From Lachnospiraceae bacterium UBA3332 (GTDB lineage: Bacteria > Bacillota > Clostridia > Lachnospirales > Lachnospiraceae): a stretch of DNA of 6,274 bases. Where the stretch lies: positions 1 through 6,274 of the forward strand of contig DERU01000208.1 of NCBI GenBank assembly GCA_002361095.1, in the 5' to 3' direction. Positions 3,677 through 6,274 of the stretch are shown in pieces. The stretch's first letter is position 1. Every line of letters starts with the position of its first letter. The notes beneath the pieces are model-generated. The model was not told the DNA's origin. It did no database searches and saw only the letters and a list, made by a program, of their open reading frames with translations. The position numbers were made by a program, and so were the translations under genes.

Positions 3677-6274
3677 CTACTGCGTTTCCATCCCCAACAG
3701 GCGCTTCGCCAGTCTCACGGCATCCGCCGCATCCTTGGAATAGCCGTCCGCATGGATTTCGTCCGCATACTCCTGTGTGATGACCGCACCGCCAATGATA
3801 ATCTTGGCCGTCACCCCCCGCTCCCTCGCATATTGAACCACATGCCGCATTTCCTGCATGGTGGTGGTCATCAGGGCGGATAGCGCGATAATTTTGGCGT
3901 CATTTTCCAAGGCCGCCTCCACAATCTTTTCCTTGGGGACATCCTTCCCCAAATCAATCACCCGAAATCCGTAATTTTTCAACATCAGCGCCACCAGATT
4001 TTTACCGATGTCGTGAATATCCCCCTGCACGGTGGCGATGACCACCACCGGCATTTCTTCCCCGCCTTTGGACTCCAAAAGCAGAGGCTCCAAAACGCCG
4101 ATGGACAATTTCATCGACTCCGCGCTGCCGATCAGCTGGGGCAGGAAATATTTTCCCTTATCAAACAGTTCCCCCACCTCGTTGATGGCGGGGAGCAGAT
4201 ATTCCTGCAAAAGATCCTGTGCGGGAATTCCGGTATCCAAAGCTTCCATGGTCAGGCGTTCCACCGCCTTGCGGTTTCCTTTTAAGACGGCATCCCTGAC
4301 CGCCTGCGCCGCTTTTGTCCGACGCATTCCACCGGCATCCTGCGGGTATACCGCATCCGCATTTTTTCGCGGCGGCAGTTCGGACCACGTAACGTCCGCC
4401 CCGTTCTGCGCTGCGCAGTCTCCTGCTTTGGGCATCACATCCGGAACCGCCGCCGGATTTGCCGCCCCCATACCGCCGTCCGCCGCAGCACCCTGACCGA
4501 CCGCAAAATTGCGCACCTGTGTCCAAACCTCCCTCCGGATCTGCGCTTCCTTACCGGCCGCTTCCTGCTCCCTGCGCGCCTTCGCCTCATCCGCAAAACC
4601 GATATAACGGATATCCCCTTCCTCCCTGGCCAGTAAAAGATCGGAGGCAAAGGCCGCCCCCACCAGCAAATCCTGACTGGGATTGGCGATTGCCATGGTC
4701 AGGCCCGCCGCAATCGCCATGGTCAGGAAAGCGGTATTGACACTGCTCCTCTCCGGCAGCCCGAAAGAAATATTGGAAAGGCCGCAAGTTGTGGCAAGCC
4801 CGTTTTTCTTACAATAACGGATGGTTTCCAGCGTTTCCAGCGCCGCCTTCCTGTTGGCGCCCACCGTGGTTACCAATCCGTCCACCACAATATCCTGCCT
4901 GCGAATGCCAAGCTGCAGCGCCCGTTCTTTTATCTTTTCGATGATTTCTATTTTTTCCGCAAGGCTGTCCGGAAGCCCACGGTCCGAAAGGGGGAGCAAA
5001 ATAAACATTGCCCCATATTTTTGGACAATGGGAAGCAGTTTCTCAAACTTTTCGGTTTCCAAAGACACGGAATTGACCAGCGCCCTGCCGGGATAACGGC
5101 GCAGGGCGGCTTCCAGCACTTCGATATGGCTGGAGTCCAGGGACAGGGGAAGGCTGGTCACCCCGGCAATTTCCTCCAGCGCCTGCAGCATCACAGCCTT
5201 TTCGTCGATTCCGCCCATACCGAAATTCACGTCCAAAACGGATGCGCCACGCTCCTCCTGTTCCTTTGCAAAACGTGTAACCAGATCAAAATTCCCTTCC
5301 CGAAGCTGTGCCTGCAGCGCTTTTTTCCCTGTCGGATTAATCCGTTCCCCCACAATTAAAAACGGATCGTCCAACCCAAACGATACCGTCATCCGCTCCG
5401 AAGTCAGATATCCCTGTTCCGTATGTTGCCGGCACGGCGGCTGCTTTTGGGAAAGCGTCTTTACCATGACGGCTATATGCTCCGGCGTCGTGCCGCAGCA
5501 GCCGCCCAGCACAGATGCTCCGGCTTCCCACAAAAGTTCCATGCCGCGCCCGAACGCTGCGGCATCCATATCATAAACCGTATGTCCCTGTGCATCAAGG
5601 GACGGCAGTCCCGCATTGGGCTTCGCGATAATCGGAATGTCGGCTGTCTGCGCCATTTGACGGATTATCCCGGCCATCTGGACCGGCCCGGTGGAACAAT
5701 TGGCCCCCACCGCATCCGCCCCCAGGCTTTCCAGCACTACGGCCGCCGTCCGGGCATCCGTCCCAAAAAGCGCCCTGCCGTCCGCCTCAAACGTCATGGT
5801 AACCATCACCGGTAAATCCGGACAGGTCTCCTTTGCGGCAATCAGGGCCGCCCTTGTCTCCTGCAGGCTCATCATGGTTTCCACCACCAAAAGATCCACG
5901 CCTGCATCCGCCAGATATCCGATCTGCTCTTTATATACGGTGATCAATTCCTCAAAATCCAACTTTCCTATAGGGATAAGCTGCTCCCCTGTCATAGTCA
6001 GATCTCCGGCAACCCATGCCTTTTTGCCTGCCGCCCTGCGGGAAATGCCCACCAGTTCACGGTTTAATGCACCGACCTGCCCTTCCAATCCAAATTCCCG
6101 CAGCTTGATCCGGTTTGCCGTAAACGTAGGCGCATACACAATATTGCTCCCGGCCTCTATATAGGCGCGCTGCAAATTTTCCAACGCCTGCGGATGCCGG
6201 GTAATCCACAATTCCGGACAAACGCCTGTAGGCATTCCGGCTTTTTGCAAATTGGAACCGGTGGCGCCGTCCAG
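3677..6274 (-). CDS. metH: Cobalamin-dependent methionine synthase, short form, 5' end cut by window edge
   Basis: Transfers the methyl group of 5-methyltetrahydrofolate via cob(I)alamin to homocysteine, giving methionine. 865 residues are visible. The frame is open to the right edge: the first visible residues LDGATGSNLQ are the conserved N-terminal homocysteine-domain motif, so only a few residues are missing, and an in-frame TTG at 6250 is internal Leu rather than a start. Modules by visible residue: homocysteine methyltransferase, about 1-285, zinc ligands C193 (GANCSTGP) and C259/C260 (GGCCGTTPEH); pterin-binding barrel, about 303-560 (GERINPTG, LDVNFG, LSLDSS); a long Ala/Gly/Pro-rich linker, about 563-648; four-helix cap, about 650-735 (LLPAINEVG, FLPQLIGSAESMK); B12-binding Rossmann domain, about 739-865 (GDIHDIGKN, cobalt ligand H754; GGAVIT). 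The protein stops right after this domain, so the AdoMet-binding reactivation domain of E. coli-type MetH is absent. It probably leads a unit with ilvB. Confidence 0.95.
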   Translation of the reverse strand: MDGATGSNLQKAGMPTGVCPELWITRHPQALENLQRAYIEAGSNIVYAPTFTANRIKLREFGLEGQVGALNRELVGISRRAAGKKAWVAGDLTMTGEQLIPIGKLDFEELITVYKEQIGYLADAGVDLLVVETMMSLQETRAALIAAKETCPDLPVMVTMTFEADGRALFGTDARTAAVVLESLGADAVGANCSTGPVQMAGIIRQMAQTADIPIIAKPNAGLPSLDAQGHTVYDMDAAAFGRGMELLWEAGASVLGGCCGTTPEHIAVMVKTLSQKQPPCRQHTEQGYLTSERMTVSFGLDDPFLIVGERINPTGKKALQAQLREGNFDLVTRFAKEQEERGASVLDVNFGMGGIDEKAVMLQALEEIAGVTSLPLSLDSSHIEVLEAALRRYPGRALVNSVSLETEKFEKLLPIVQKYGAMFILLPLSDRGLPDSLAEKIEIIEKIKERALQLGIRRQDIVVDGLVTTVGANRKAALETLETIRYCKKNGLATTCGLSNISFGLPERSSVNTAFLTMAIAAGLTMAIANPSQDLLVGAAFASDLLLAREEGDIRYIGFADEAKARREQEAAGKEAQIRREVWTQVRNFAVGQGAAADGGMGAANPAAVPDVMPKAGDCAAQNGADVTWSELPPRKNADAVYPQDAGGMRRTKAAQAVRDAVLKGNRKAVERLTMEALDTGIPAQDLLQEYLLPAINEVGELFDKGKYFLPQLIGSAESMKLSIGVLEPLLLESKGGEEMPVVVIATVQGDIHDIGKNLVALMLKNYGFRVIDLGKDVPKEKIVEAALENDAKIIALSALMTTTMQEMRHVVQYARERGVTAKIIIGGAVITQEYADEIHADGYSKDAADAVRLAKRLLGMETQ

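Noticed and set aside
6248..6250. TTG start for metH at 6250
   Set aside because: The frame stays open to the edge, and the eight codons before it (LDGATGSN) are the conserved start of the homocysteine-binding domain, so this codon is an internal leucine.

Overview
The window is a slice of a bacterial chromosome in which every supportable gene lies on the minus strand. In transcription order (right to left) it holds metH (5' end outside the window), ilvB, a first acetolactate synthase small subunit (ilvN), a 253-base regulatory gap, a second small subunit, and ilvC (3' end outside the window). Strong AAGGAGG-type ribosome binding sites, the mid-range base composition and the short form of MetH suggest a Gram-positive Clostridia-type anaerobe, possibly Lachnospiraceae. 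That assignment is an inference from style and gene content, not a proven placement.

Layout. 6274-3677: cobalamin-dependent methionine synthase with homocysteine, pterin, cap and B12 modules but no C-terminal reactivation domain. 38 bases on, 3638-2022: the catalytic subunit of acetolactate synthase. Its stop codon overlaps the ribosome binding site of ilvN (2006-1521). A GC-rich, possibly terminator-forming stretch follows, then a dyad-rich AT segment, a near-consensus sigma-A promoter (TTGACA, 17 bases, TAGAAT) and a leader of about 100 bases with overlapping hairpins. These precede the second small-subunit gene (1267-764). After a 70-base gap with a hairpin comes ilvC (693 to the left edge).

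How the genes work together. IlvB with an IlvN-type regulatory subunit condenses two pyruvates to acetolactate, or pyruvate and 2-ketobutyrate to acetohydroxybutyrate. IlvC isomerises and reduces these to the dihydroxy acids on the way to valine, leucine and isoleucine. MetH makes methionine and regenerates tetrahydrofolate. It has no direct step in the branched-chain pathway, so its position upstream of ilvB is a genomic association of uncertain meaning. The layout suggests two transcription units: (metH-)ilvB-ilvN, and small subunit 2-ilvC with its own promoter.

No mobile element, CRISPR array, tRNA or rRNA is visible. The window is mostly conventional biosynthesis. The points most worth a second look are the regulatory gap at 1268-1520, the paired small subunits around a single large subunit, and unusual active-site residues in IlvB.
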